DNA from: Methylococcaceae bacterium
GTDB taxonomy: Bacteria; Pseudomonadota; Gammaproteobacteria; Methylococcales; Methylomonadaceae
Direction of reading: 5' to 3'
Assembly: GCA_003155565.1 (NCBI GenBank)
Contig: PMDM01000153.1
Location: forward strand, 2,388-13,167
Length of the DNA stretch: 10,780 nt
Shown: piece after piece, positions 1 to 7,617 of the stretch
Position numbering within the stretch: the first letter of the stretch is position 1
Layout: each line of letters begins with the position of its first letter
The notes under the pieces: generated by a model
Told to the model about the DNA's origin: nothing
The model's database searches: none
Seen by the model: only the letters and a program-made list of their open reading frames with translations
Translations under genes and position numbers: made by a program

Positions 1-759
1 CAATTGCACGGCCGCTTCACTGGAAGCCTTGGGTTGTTCATTGGGCACTGCGAAATACATCACCGCCGCAGGAATCCCATAATTGACCGCCGATGGAATA
101 AACAACTTAAAGAAATCAAAAAACTCGGCATATTCAGCCTGCCAAACCATCAATGTCGTAATGTCGCCGAACGGACAAAACGCGCCGCCTGCATTTGCCG
201 CCACCACCACATTGACAAAGCCGATGCTGACAAATTTGGCGTTATCCGCACCAACTGCCATTACCACCGCACCTACCAACAAAGCTGCCGTGAGGTTATC
301 CGCGACCGAAGACAAAAAGAAGGTGATAATTCCCGTTATCAAAAATACTTGCCGATAGCCGAATTGCTTTCTGACCAACCAGGAACGCAACGCCTCAAAC
401 ACATTACGCTCAGACATGGAATTGATATAAGTCATAGCCACCAGCAAGAACAACATCAACTCGGCATATTCTTTCAGGTTATACTCGAATGCCTTGTGCA
501 TATCCTCCGCAGAAACACCGGCTTCCTTCGAAAGGATGGCGGCATGCGCCCAGATAATTCCAGCCGCCAGAATCACCGGCTTGGATTTACGTAAATGGGT
601 AAATTCTTCGGTCATAACAAAGCCATAGGCAATGATAAATATCAATACCGTGTAAATGCCCCGTTGCGTTCCGGTTAACCCAAGCGTTTCAAAATCAGCC
701 GCCATCGCCATTTCCGGCAATAACAGCGCGAATAACAAGACGAATAAAAATCGCACCAC
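1..759 (-). CDS. nhaD: NhaD-type Na+/H+ antiporter, N-terminal part (3' end outside window)
   Basis: Inner-membrane sodium/proton antiporter of the NhaD branch of the ion-transporter superfamily, which exports Na+ in exchange for H+ in sodium and pH homeostasis. The 253 visible codons run off the left edge; family members are usually over 400 residues, so roughly the first half to 60% is present. Residues 1-20 form a cleavable-looking hydrophobic leader ending MAMA before ADFE. Several membrane segments follow (about 33-50, 62-76, 99-114, 136-150, 155-171, 176-190 and 218-237). Two family signatures are clear: SSVADNLTAALLVGAVV near 150-166 and NAGGAFCPFGDITTLMVWQ near 189-207. Two adjacent GTG codons (759 and 756) are the only good starts. 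AAAGG and AGGGG lie just upstream, and I chose the outer GTG, although 756 has better spacing to AGGGG. The gene is divergent from cysI. Identity rests on motif recall and not on a search. Confidence 0.88.
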   Translation of the reverse strand, partial: MVRFLFVLLFALLLPEMAMAADFETLGLTGTQRGIYTVLIFIIAYGFVMTEEFTHLRKSKPVILAAGIIWAHAAILSKEAGVSAEDMHKAFEYNLKEYAELMLFLLVAMTYINSMSERNVFEALRSWLVRKQFGYRQVFLITGIITFFLSSVADNLTAALLVGAVVMAVGADNAKFVSIGFVNVVVAANAGGAFCPFGDITTLMVWQAEYAEFFDFFKLFIPSAVNYGIPAAVMYFAVPNEQPKASSEAAVQL

Positions 760-780
760 AATCCCCTACCTTTGTTTGTT

Positions 781-786
781 ATTATA
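781..786 (-). promoter_or_regulatory. Candidate -10 element for nhaD
   Basis: The minus strand reads a perfect TATAAT here, preceded by a T-rich tract. A start of transcription near 774 would leave a leader of about 15 nt before the GTG. The best -35 match (TTGAAT) sits 19 nt upstream, which is poor spacing, so only the -10 is convincing. Confidence 0.4.
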
Positions 787-813
787 AAAAATGAAAAAAC
801 CAAAAATTCAAAC

Positions 814-833
814 GGATAATGGTATCACTATCC
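814..833. promoter_or_regulatory. Imperfect 20-bp palindrome between divergent promoters (possible operator)
   Basis: The sequence from GGATA to TATCC matches its own reverse complement at 16 of 20 positions. It lies about 40-60 bp upstream of the predicted transcription starts on both sides, a usual place for an activator or a shared regulator. The left part (GATAATGGTATC) resembles a Fur box, but the full 19-bp Fur consensus matches at only about 11 positions without a gap. The regulator is unknown. Confidence 0.3.
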
Positions 834-841
834 AATTAATT

Positions 842-870
842 TTGTCATTTTAAGACGCACAGTATATGAT
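842..870 (+). promoter_or_regulatory. Sigma70-type promoter for the cysI-DUF934 pair
   Basis: TTGTCA at 842-847 and TATGAT at 865-870 each match five of six consensus bases and are separated by the optimal 17 bp. Transcription would start near 877, giving a leader of about 40 nt before the ATG at 917. This is the strongest promoter match seen in the window. Confidence 0.65.
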
Positions 871-916
871 TGAAAGACTTGATGGCTGACCTTAAAAGGC
901 CTTAATAAAATACACC

Positions 917-2569
917 ATGTACCAGTACAACGAAATCGACCAAAAACTCGTAGATGAACGGGTGGCGCAATTCAGGCGGCAAACCGAACGTTTTTTGAAG
1001 GGCGAACTGAGCGAGGATCAGTTTCGTCCTTTGCGCTTAAGGAATGGACTCTATATCCAAACCCATGCCCCGATGCTACGGATTGCAGGGCCTTATGGCT
1101 TACTGAACTCCAAGCAATTCAGGACGCTGGCTCATATCGCCCGAAAGTATGATAAGGGCTATTGCCATTTTACTACCCGCCAAAACATCCAGTTCAACTG
1201 GCCTAAGCTGGAGGAAGTGCCTGACATCCTGGCTGACCTGGCCGGTGTGCAAATGCACGCCATCCAAACCAGTGGTAACTGTATGCGTAACACCACGTCA
1301 GACCATCTGGCTGGTGTGTGTGTTGATGAAATCGAAGACCCACGTCCGTACTGCGAAATCATTCGCCAATGGACTACGCTGCACCCGGAATTTGACTACC
1401 TGCCACGTAAATTCAAAATTGCTGTCAGCGGAGCATTGCATGACCGGGCGGCAACACAGCTGCATGACATTGGCTTGCACTTGGTCAAAAACGAAGCTGG
1501 TGTAGTCGGCTTCAAAGTGCTGGTCGGCGGCGGCTTGGGTCGCACACCCGTTATCGGTCAAGTTATCAGGCCGTATCTGGAAAAGAAGTATTTGCTGTCT
1601 TATTTGGAAGCCATACTCAGGATCTACAACCTGTACGGACGTAGAGACAACAAATACAAAGCCCGCATTAAAATTCTGGTCAAAGAAACGGGATTGGAAG
1701 AGTTTACCCGGCAGGTTGAACAAGAATGGCAACAGACGAAAGACACACTGGTGCTGACTGATGAGCGGATTGATGCTATAAAAACCCATTTTGCAGCACC
1801 TCCGTACGATCAGGCTGCTGCTCTTGATGAAAGTCTGGCAAAGCATCAAAAAGACAACCCAGCATTTGCCACTTGGTTCAAATACAATACCGCTAACCAC
1901 AAGATTCCTGGCTATCGCGCCGTATTCTTGTCGCTCAAAGCACCTGAAGTGCCACCCGGCGATATGACCGATACGCAACTCGATGCCGTTGCAGACTTGG
2001 CCGACCGTTATAGTTTCAGTCAAATCAGGGTAACACATAGGCAAAACCTGGTTTTTGCTGATGTCAAACAGGAAGATTTATTTTCGCTCTGGCAACAATT
2101 GGATCAACTGAAACTTGCCACCCCAAATATCGGCACAGTGACCGATATGATCTGCTGCCCTGGCCTGGATTTTTGTTCTTTGGCAAACGCCGGCTCTATT
2201 GGTGTCGCCAAAGAAATCAACGAGGCGCTTGATGATATGGATTACATTCACGACATCGGTGATGTAAAAATCAATATGTCCGGTTGCATGAACGGCTGCG
2301 CCCACCAAAGTGTTGGCCACATTGGTATCCTGGGAGTTGATAAAAAAGGGACAGAATGGTATCAACTGACCTTGGGCGGTTCATCGGAAAATGAAGCCGC
2401 ACTCGGCGAACGGCTAGGCCCGGCAGTCGCCAAAAACGAAGTCACGAAAGCGATCACCACAATTTTGGATGTTTATGTCAAGCAACGCTTGGAGGAAGAG
2501 TCTTTCCTGGACATGGTAAAACGTGTTGGAATCGACCCATTTAAAGAAAAAGTCTATGCAAATCATTAA
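917..2569 (+). CDS. cysI: Siroheme/4Fe-4S nitrite/sulfite reductase, CysI-like hemoprotein
   Basis: Cytoplasmic reductase carrying out a six-electron reduction, most likely sulfite to sulfide in cysteine synthesis. Nitrite to ammonia is the alternative, because the two activities share this fold. The 550 residues show the usual duplicated layout: ferredoxin-like half-domain about 40-115, siroheme domain about 120-280, second half-domain about 325-395, then the cluster-binding domain. The [4Fe-4S]/siroheme ligands are C414-x5-C420 and C457-x3-C461 (in SGCMNGCAHQ). The substrate-site basic residues of CysI are also present: R88 (TTRQN), R124 (NCMRNTT), K165 and K167 (RKFKIAVSG). Length and the MYxY-type start agree with the pseudomonad-style family. 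There is no clear Shine-Dalgarno sequence before the ATG. No CysJ flavoprotein is adjacent, so the electron donor is not evident. The stop lies inside the next gene (14-bp overlap), implying co-transcription. Confidence 0.9.
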   Translation: MYQYNEIDQKLVDERVAQFRRQTERFLKGELSEDQFRPLRLRNGLYIQTHAPMLRIAGPYGLLNSKQFRTLAHIARKYDKGYCHFTTRQNIQFNWPKLEEVPDILADLAGVQMHAIQTSGNCMRNTTSDHLAGVCVDEIEDPRPYCEIIRQWTTLHPEFDYLPRKFKIAVSGALHDRAATQLHDIGLHLVKNEAGVVGFKVLVGGGLGRTPVIGQVIRPYLEKKYLLSYLEAILRIYNLYGRRDNKYKARIKILVKETGLEEFTRQVEQEWQQTKDTLVLTDERIDAIKTHFAAPPYDQAAALDESLAKHQKDNPAFATWFKYNTANHKIPGYRAVFLSLKAPEVPPGDMTDTQLDAVADLADRYSFSQIRVTHRQNLVFADVKQEDLFSLWQQLDQLKLATPNIGTVTDMICCPGLDFCSLANAGSIGVAKEINEALDDMDYIHDIGDVKINMSGCMNGCAHQSVGHIGILGVDKKGTEWYQLTLGGSSENEAALGERLGPAVAKNEVTKAITTILDVYVKQRLEEESFLDMVKRVGIDPFKEKVYANH

Positions 2570-3008
2570 AGATAATCAGATAACAAACGACACTTGGGGA
2601 CATAGGCCGGATGATACTGAACTCGGCGGCGGTGACATTACCATTTCCTTAGCTAGATTACAGCAAAATGGCAAAGATTTAATTAACCACAAAGGGAAGC
2701 TGGGGGTCAGAATCCTTCCATCAGACTCCTTAGAGGGAATCGCTGATTATCTACCGAAGTTAGCGCTCATCGAACTGTACTTTCCAGAACTGGCGGATGG
2801 TCGTCTGTTTTCCCATGCTTGGCTGCTTAGAAACCGTTATCACTATGCTGGCGAAATCAGGGCAACAGGTCATTATTTGCCAGACCAGGTATTTTACTTG
2901 TCCCGTGTAGGTGTCAACTCGTTTTATCCAGAAAAGGCAGAAGACTTACTGGTTACGCTCGCTAGCTTGAATGATTTTTCGGTGAAGTATCAACCTTCTG
3001 TTAAATGA
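2556..3008 (+). CDS. DUF934 protein, companion of the sulfite reductase
   Basis: A 150-residue soluble protein of the DUF934 family (Pfam PF06073), whose biochemical role is not established. Family landmarks are easy to see: GVRILPSDS near 50-58, the run LALIELYFPELADGRLFSHA near 69-88, RYHYAGEIRATGHYLPDQVF near 93-112 and a closing LNDFSVKYQ. I chose the ATG at 2556 over an in-frame ATG at 2523, because the family normally begins just before the IIKDNQ-like stretch and the upstream codons are embedded in cysI. The start lies 14 bp inside the cysI gene, so the two are probably translationally coupled. In many proteobacteria DUF934 sits beside this type of reductase, which suggests a part in sulfite reduction such as electron transfer or cofactor handling. 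That is inference from context only. Confidence 0.85.
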   Translation: MQIIKDNQITNDTWGHRPDDTELGGGDITISLARLQQNGKDLINHKGKLGVRILPSDSLEGIADYLPKLALIELYFPELADGRLFSHAWLLRNRYHYAGEIRATGHYLPDQVFYLSRVGVNSFYPEKAEDLLVTLASLNDFSVKYQPSVK

Positions 3009-3009
3009 G

Positions 3010-3083
3010 GGCGGGTTACGCCGCGCAGGAACATCCGCAGTTGCTTTGGCTCAGTGGATTTGCGCGGCTAACCCTCCCTACAA
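3010..3083 (+). repeat. Palindromic dispersed repeat, copy A
   Basis: The element opens GGCGGGTTACGCCGCGC and closes GCGCGGCTAACCCTCCCTAC. The arms GGGTTA-C-GCCGCGC and GCGCGGCTAACCC pair over 13 bp with one bulged C. It starts two bases after the DUF934 stop. About 64 of 75 positions match copy B (10016-10088, opposite strand), including the loop, so the two are the same mobile or amplified element and not chance hairpins. Confidence 0.8.
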
Positions 3084-3086
3084 GTT

Positions 3087-3117
3087 ACCCGCCGGACGTG
3101 AGGGGGCGGGTTTATTA
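3087..3117 (+). terminator. Rho-independent terminator after DUF934
   Basis: ACCCGCC (3087-3093) pairs perfectly with GGCGGGT (3105-3111) around an 11-nt loop and is followed on the plus strand by TTATTATTA. The T-rich tail is on the correct side for the cysI-DUF934 transcript. The same stem read on the minus strand lacks a T-tract, so it would be a weaker stop for ctpA. Confidence 0.65.
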
Positions 3118-3143
3118 TTACTGCCAATCGAAACAGGCTAATA

Positions 3144-4460
3144 CTACTTGTTAACGATACTAATACCCTTCAACAAGGTCAGTGCCTGATAAAGCGGATA
3201 ATCTTTATATTCCGCAGCTTCCTTGGCTTTTTCTGCATCAATTTCTTTCGCCGTCTCCTTTGCTTTACCATTCTGCAAGTGGTGCGATAGGTCGGCTTCT
3301 TTTACCGGATCGAACTCGCTTTTATCCAGGGATTCGAGTTTAACATTTGCCAACGCGATGTCCGGCTCGATGCCTTCGGCCTGGATTGATCTGCCCGATG
3401 GTGTGTAATAACGGGCTGTCGTTAATTTAACTGCCGCGCCATTGCTGGTTGGCAATATGGTTTGCACAGAACCTTTACCAAAGGATTTTTCGCCCATAAT
3501 CACCGCACGTTTTTGGTCTTGTAGCGCTCCCGCCACAATCTCGGAAGCTGAAGCAGAACCGGCATTAATCAATACCACCATCGGTGCGCCATCAATCAGG
3601 TCGTCGGGTGAGGCATTAAAACGCATTTCGGAATTTTCGATACGCCCTTCGGTATAGACAATAAGCCCTGATTTCAGGAAAGCATCGCTGACATCAACCG
3701 CAGCATTTAAGACACCGCCAGGATTATTCCTTAAATCCAACACTAAACCTTTGAGCTTGCTGCCGTTTTCTTTTTTCATGTTAGCCAAGGCTTCTTTTAG
3801 GCTTTCCCCAGTGCCGGATTGGAAACTACTGATCCGCAGGTAACCATAACCCTTTTCTAAAATACGGCTTTTTACGCTTTGGACTTTTATTACCGCGCGA
3901 ACCAGGGTAAGTTTAAGCGGCGCTTCCGCGCCCTCGCGCACAACGGTAAGCACAATTTTGCTGCCCGGCTCACCGCGCATTTTCTTGACTGCATCCGCCA
4001 ATGGCATGCCTTTTACCGGCTCATCATCAAGCCTCACGATAAGGTCACCTGTCTTTATTCCCGCTTTTTGTGCAGGGGTATCATCAATGGGCGATACGAC
4101 CTTGATAAAGCCGTTTTCCATGGTGACTTCAATGCCTAAGCCACCAAACTGTCCGGTCGTACCTTCTTTTAATTCCTGATACTCCTCAGAAACCAGATAG
4201 GCAGAATGGGGATCAAGGCCTGATAACATGCCTCGGATAGCATCTTCCAATAATTTCTTATCTGAGACAGGCTCGACATAATCCCGCTTGATACGTCCAA
4301 AAATTTCCGTAAATGTCCGAAGATCTTCGAAAGGCAACGCTTCGTTTTCTAACGTGACATCACTTTTGCCCTTCTCAGCAAATACGCTACCGCAGATGCC
4401 CATAAAAACACCCAACATAATCCCTAATGACAAAATAAATAGACTCTTCTTTTTTAGCAT
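3144..4460 (-). CDS. ctpA: Carboxy-terminal processing protease, S41 family, with PDZ domain
   Basis: Periplasmic serine protease of the Ctp/Prc type, which trims or degrades exported proteins from the C-terminus; in related bacteria it also controls cell-wall hydrolases. The 438 residues comprise a signal peptide (MLKKKSLFIL... ending SVFA, about 1-28), an N-terminal helical region with the family block DYVEPVSDKKLLEDAIRGML near 60-79, a PDZ domain about 100-185 (GGLGIEV, GIKTGDLIV), and the S41 domain about 190-375. The catalytic dyad is S304 in GSASASEI and K329 in FGKGSVQ, with the expected 25-residue spacing. LDLRNNPGG at 241-249 is also typical. The tail about 375-420 is lysine/glutamate-rich and probably helical. 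GGAG lies 11 nt before the ATG. It is the third gene of gpmI-envC-ctpA, 153 bp after envC, an order also known in pseudomonads. Confidence 0.93.
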   Translation of the reverse strand: MLKKKSLFILSLGIMLGVFMGICGSVFAEKGKSDVTLENEALPFEDLRTFTEIFGRIKRDYVEPVSDKKLLEDAIRGMLSGLDPHSAYLVSEEYQELKEGTTGQFGGLGIEVTMENGFIKVVSPIDDTPAQKAGIKTGDLIVRLDDEPVKGMPLADAVKKMRGEPGSKIVLTVVREGAEAPLKLTLVRAVIKVQSVKSRILEKGYGYLRISSFQSGTGESLKEALANMKKENGSKLKGLVLDLRNNPGGVLNAAVDVSDAFLKSGLIVYTEGRIENSEMRFNASPDDLIDGAPMVVLINAGSASASEIVAGALQDQKRAVIMGEKSFGKGSVQTILPTSNGAAVKLTTARYYTPSGRSIQAEGIEPDIALANVKLESLDKSEFDPVKEADLSHHLQNGKAKETAKEIDAEKAKEAAEYKDYPLYQALTLLKGISIVNK

Positions 4461-4613
4461 GTGCCTTTACACTCCAACCACTACAATATCTTTAATTTTT
4501 GGGGACAATCCTGAAAGCCTAGATGTCAATTAGTTATCCGTCAAAACCATGTACAGAAAAATCGCCGTTTATCCATATCCTTACCGCAACCCATGGACAA
4601 ACTTTATCAACAT

Positions 4614-5801
4614 CTAATTACGACACCAAAGCAGCGGATCAATCGGTTTACCATTCCGGCGTATTTCAAAATACAGTCCGGGCTTAGTGCGCCCACCACT
4701 TTGGCCTACTGAAGCTACTACATCACCCGCCTCAACCCAATCACCTTTGTGTTTATAGAGGCTTTGGTTAAATGCGTAAAGCGTCATGAATTCCTTGTCA
4801 TGCTCAACGATAATCAACAATCCATAGCCCTTCAAAGCACCAGCGTAGGCAACTTTTCCTTTAGTTACCGCATGTATATCGGCACCTTCCCGTGCATTGA
4901 TTAAAACGCCTTTCCACATATCTTCCGAGGAAGAGCTGCCAATCATACTCGCTAACTTGCCTTTTACAGGTAAGGGCAATTTGCCCTTTAACGCGGAAAA
5001 ATCTCCAGTCAGCTTAGGAAAACTCTCCGTATTTCCTGGGCTGGCTGCATCAGGACTTGACGCTTTAACCTCTTGACTATCATCACTACCCTCATCAGAT
5101 TCGTTTTCCAACGTTTTGATAAGGTTTATCAGTTTATTTTCACTTTCTTTTAGAAGGCTTAACTGGTCTTCTTGCGAATAAAAATCATCGTTTAGCTGAG
5201 CAACCAGTTCAGCTCTCTGTTTTTTTACCTCATCCAAGGCCGCTTGTTCTGATTTTTTTTGCCCCAGATTTTTTTCCAATAATTCAGTTTCCGCTTGCTT
5301 GTCCCTGTCTAGTTGATCCAAATATTTAACAGTTTGTTGTATATTAGCAAGCTTTTCTAAACGCGCCTTATTCAGATACTCATAATATACCATCATTCGA
5401 CCAGATAATGCCGGATCTTGTTGATTAAGCATCAATTTTAATTTTGATTGCTGACCCATTGCATAAGCCGCCCTAACTTGCCCGGCTACTTCTTTATCCA
5501 ATTGTTTGATTTGACCTTGGTATGAACTTATTTCCTTCCGAATCTTATCCAGACTACTGGAAGTCAGCTCAATCTGCGCCTTAATCGACTTTAACGAGGC
5601 GGCAACATCACCGTAACGCTCATCAACCTGGGCTAACAAACCCAGTAATTGGTCTTTTTGTCGCTCTAATTCTTGTGGATCATGTGTGACCGTTACATCC
5701 GAGCCTGTATCACTTTGCTGCTGACTATCACTTAGCTCTTCAGCGCAAGCTAATCCCGCTGACAAGCCTAGCAGAAAACAAAAAACTAGATATTTCCACA
5801 T
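4614..5801 (-). CDS. envC: EnvC-like murein hydrolase activator (coiled coil plus degenerate LytM/M23 domain)
   Basis: Periplasmic activator of cell-wall amidases (AmiA/AmiB in E. coli, acting with FtsEX) during septum splitting. From the chosen ATG the protein has 395 residues: a signal peptide (1-20, cleavage after ACA), long coiled coils at about 42-115 and 140-235, a low-complexity Ser/Asp/Glu linker near 235-262, and a LytM-type domain about 290-393. Comparison with active M23 peptidases shows the zinc ligands replaced: W297 and L300 stand where HxGxD would be, and Y377 in GLYFEIRR replaces the last histidine. This matches EnvC, which regulates and does not hydrolyse. An upstream in-frame ATG at 5837 overlaps gpmI and would put 12 polar residues before the leader, so I prefer 5801, 7 bp after the gpmI stop. 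The short gap implies an operon with gpmI. Confidence 0.88.
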   Translation of the reverse strand: MWKYLVFCFLLGLSAGLACAEELSDSQQQSDTGSDVTVTHDPQELERQKDQLLGLLAQVDERYGDVAASLKSIKAQIELTSSSLDKIRKEISSYQGQIKQLDKEVAGQVRAAYAMGQQSKLKLMLNQQDPALSGRMMVYYEYLNKARLEKLANIQQTVKYLDQLDRDKQAETELLEKNLGQKKSEQAALDEVKKQRAELVAQLNDDFYSQEDQLSLLKESENKLINLIKTLENESDEGSDDSQEVKASSPDAASPGNTESFPKLTGDFSALKGKLPLPVKGKLASMIGSSSSEDMWKGVLINAREGADIHAVTKGKVAYAGALKGYGLLIIVEHDKEFMTLYAFNQSLYKHKGDWVEAGDVVASVGQSGGRTKPGLYFEIRRNGKPIDPLLWCRN

Positions 5802-5808
5802 GCCAACA

Positions 5809-7350
5809 TCAGGTAGACGCGATAAGTGATCTACCATTCATTTCCGCAGGTTGTCCAACGCCCAATATAGCCAACAGGGTGGGTGCTAAATCTTTTAAGC
5901 TTCCACCGGAAGCCAGTTTTCCTTCGCCGCATACATAAATCAGCGGCACTGGATTAGTGCTGTGTGCAGTCTGAACTAGGCCATCATCATCGACCATTTG
6001 CTCGATATTGCCGTGATCGGCTGTTACCAGCATTTTTCCGCCTACACTTTTTAGGGCATCAACGACACGCTGCAAAGACTTGTCTATCGCTTCCACAGCC
6101 TTGATGGCTGCGGGGATGATTCCAGTATGGCCTACCATATCGCCATTGGCATAATTGCAGATAATGACATCGTATTTGCCGCCTGTGATGGCTTCAACCA
6201 TGCGGTCAGTCACTTCTGGTAAGCTCATTTCCGGTTGTAGATCATACGTCCTTACATTGGGCGAAGGAATTAGTATCCGGTCTTCACCTGGAAAACTGGC
6301 ATCAACGCCACCGTTAAAGAAAAAAGTAACATGGGCATATTTTTCAGTTTCTGCCAGACGCAATTGGGTCATGCCCAAATTCGACAAATATTCGCCCAGG
6401 CTATTTTTAATATCCACCGATGAGAATGCGACGGGATAATCAAAATCTTCGTGATATTCCGTTAATGTTGCGTAGATACCTTTGTGCGGTTCATGCCCAC
6501 GGTCAAAGCCGGCAAAATCAGCATCGGTGATGGCTTGGGATATTTCCCGCGCCCTATCGGCACGGAAATTCATGAACACCACGGAATCTTCTGGATCAAG
6601 CGTCGCAGCCTTGCCTTCGGCATCCAAAACCACCGTAGGCAAGACAAATTCATCGTTCTCACCTCGGGCGTATGAGGCGTTTAAACCCTCAAGCGCAGAA
6701 CTTACCCGATAACTGCCTATCCCTTTGACGATCAAATCATAGCCTTGTTTAACCCGATCCCAGCGTTTATCCCTATCCATCGCATAAAATCGACCGACAA
6801 TGGAGGCAATCCTGCCTGCGCCCAATGCCTTGAATTTCGCCTCCAATAATTCGATGGAAGACGCGGCGCTTTGGGGTGGTACATCCCTGCCATCCAGAAA
6901 GGCATGTAGATAAATTTTACGTAGTCCACGTTTTGCGGCTAACTCAATCATCGCCACAATCTGGTCTTCATGGCTATGAACACCGCCTGGAGACAACAAT
7001 CCCATTATGTGGAGTGCCTTGCCTTTTTCCTTGGCGACATCTACCGCTTGGCACAAAACCGGATTGGTAAAAAAACTGCCATCTTTGATCGCATCATTGA
7101 CCTTGGAGAAATCCTGTGGTACGTAGCGGCCTGTGCCGATATGGATATGCCCGACTTCTGAATTGCCCATTTGCCCGTCTGGCAAACCGACCACTTCCCC
7201 AGCGCACTCCAGCAAAGTCATAGGATAGTCTTTTTGCAAACTGTCCCAACAGGGGGTATTTGCCATCGCAATGGCATTATTTTCTTGCTCCGTGGAATAA
7301 CCAAATCCATCCAGGATTAGCAACACAACAGGTTTTGGCCGACTCGACAT
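5809..7350 (-). CDS. gpmI: 2,3-bisphosphoglycerate-independent phosphoglycerate mutase
   Basis: Cytoplasmic Mn2+-dependent enzyme interconverting 3- and 2-phosphoglycerate in glycolysis and gluconeogenesis. The 513-residue length is typical. Visible active-site features are D14 (LILDGFG), the phosphorylated serine S64 in MGNSEVGH, H125 in GGVHSH, the DGRD motif at 153-156, D404/H408 (NGDMVGH), D445/H446 in TADHGN and H463 (TAHSTNP). All expected metal-binding and catalytic positions are therefore intact. GGAG lies 12 nt before the ATG, a rather long spacing. It is the first gene of the leftward unit, followed after 7 bp by envC, and it diverges from the yibN-secB-gpsA unit as in E. coli. A 15-bp palindrome at 7385-7399 lies just upstream. 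Confidence 0.97.
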   Translation of the reverse strand: MSSRPKPVVLLILDGFGYSTEQENNAIAMANTPCWDSLQKDYPMTLLECAGEVVGLPDGQMGNSEVGHIHIGTGRYVPQDFSKVNDAIKDGSFFTNPVLCQAVDVAKEKGKALHIMGLLSPGGVHSHEDQIVAMIELAAKRGLRKIYLHAFLDGRDVPPQSAASSIELLEAKFKALGAGRIASIVGRFYAMDRDKRWDRVKQGYDLIVKGIGSYRVSSALEGLNASYARGENDEFVLPTVVLDAEGKAATLDPEDSVVFMNFRADRAREISQAITDADFAGFDRGHEPHKGIYATLTEYHEDFDYPVAFSSVDIKNSLGEYLSNLGMTQLRLAETEKYAHVTFFFNGGVDASFPGEDRILIPSPNVRTYDLQPEMSLPEVTDRMVEAITGGKYDVIICNYANGDMVGHTGIIPAAIKAVEAIDKSLQRVVDALKSVGGKMLVTADHGNIEQMVDDDGLVQTAHSTNPVPLIYVCGEGKLASGGSLKDLAPTLLAILGVGQPAEMNGRSLIAST

Positions 7351-7384
7351 TTTACTTTTTATCTCCAGAAACTTTTACACACAA

Positions 7385-7399
7385 CCCATAGCCTATGGG
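7385..7399. promoter_or_regulatory. Perfect odd palindrome upstream of gpmI (possible operator)
   Basis: CCCATAG and CTATGGG are perfect 7-bp arms around one central C. The site lies 35-49 bp upstream of the gpmI ATG, within the 267-bp divergent region. As a hairpin its loop would be too small to form well, so a dimeric protein site is the more natural reading. I do not recognise it as a known operator. Confidence 0.3.
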
Positions 7400-7500
7400 A
7401 CTAACAATCTTTTGTAAGCATCCCACAAACATTACCCGAAATACGCCAAAATAAGGTATCATTTGCCGCATTTATCGGGATTACTATGGTCGCGTTGGGA

Positions 7501-7530
7501 TGAACACCCGCAAACAGAAGGCATTATACT
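7501..7530 (+). promoter_or_regulatory. Weak sigma70-like promoter candidate for yibN-secB-gpsA
   Basis: TATACT at 7525-7530 is a good -10 hexamer (five of six). The best -35, TGAACA at 7501-7506, matches four of six with an 18-bp spacer. Transcription would begin near 7537 and leave a leader of about 80 nt. The -10 is more persuasive than the -35. Confidence 0.35.
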
Positions 7531-7617
7531 AAAATATGCGATGGCATGGTTGTGTAAAAATACCCCAACCAAATCCTCTCATTCATAACATCAACAAAGC
7601 AAACACCCTTCATTATC

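Noticed and set aside
4..594. Long plus-strand open frame of 196 codons
   Set aside because: It is antisense to nhaD, rich in His/Arg/Gln with no domain character, while the minus frame gives clear NhaD motifs.
1298..2044. Minus-strand open frame of 248 codons inside cysI
   Set aside because: The cysI frame has catalytic and cluster motifs throughout; the antisense product has no family resemblance and no start signals.
2523..2555. Upstream in-frame ATG as start of the DUF934 gene
   Set aside because: It would add 11 residues encoded entirely within cysI that do not belong to the family; the ATG at 2556 fits the usual N-terminus.
4524..4529. TTGACA on the minus strand upstream of ctpA as a -35 element
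   Set aside because: No acceptable -10 hexamer lies 16-18 bp downstream, so I could not support a separate ctpA promoter. The 153-bp envC-ctpA gap otherwise shows nothing clear.
5802..5837. Upstream ATG as start of envC
   Set aside because: It overlaps gpmI and places 12 residues before an otherwise proper signal peptide; the ATG at 5801 gives a normal leader.
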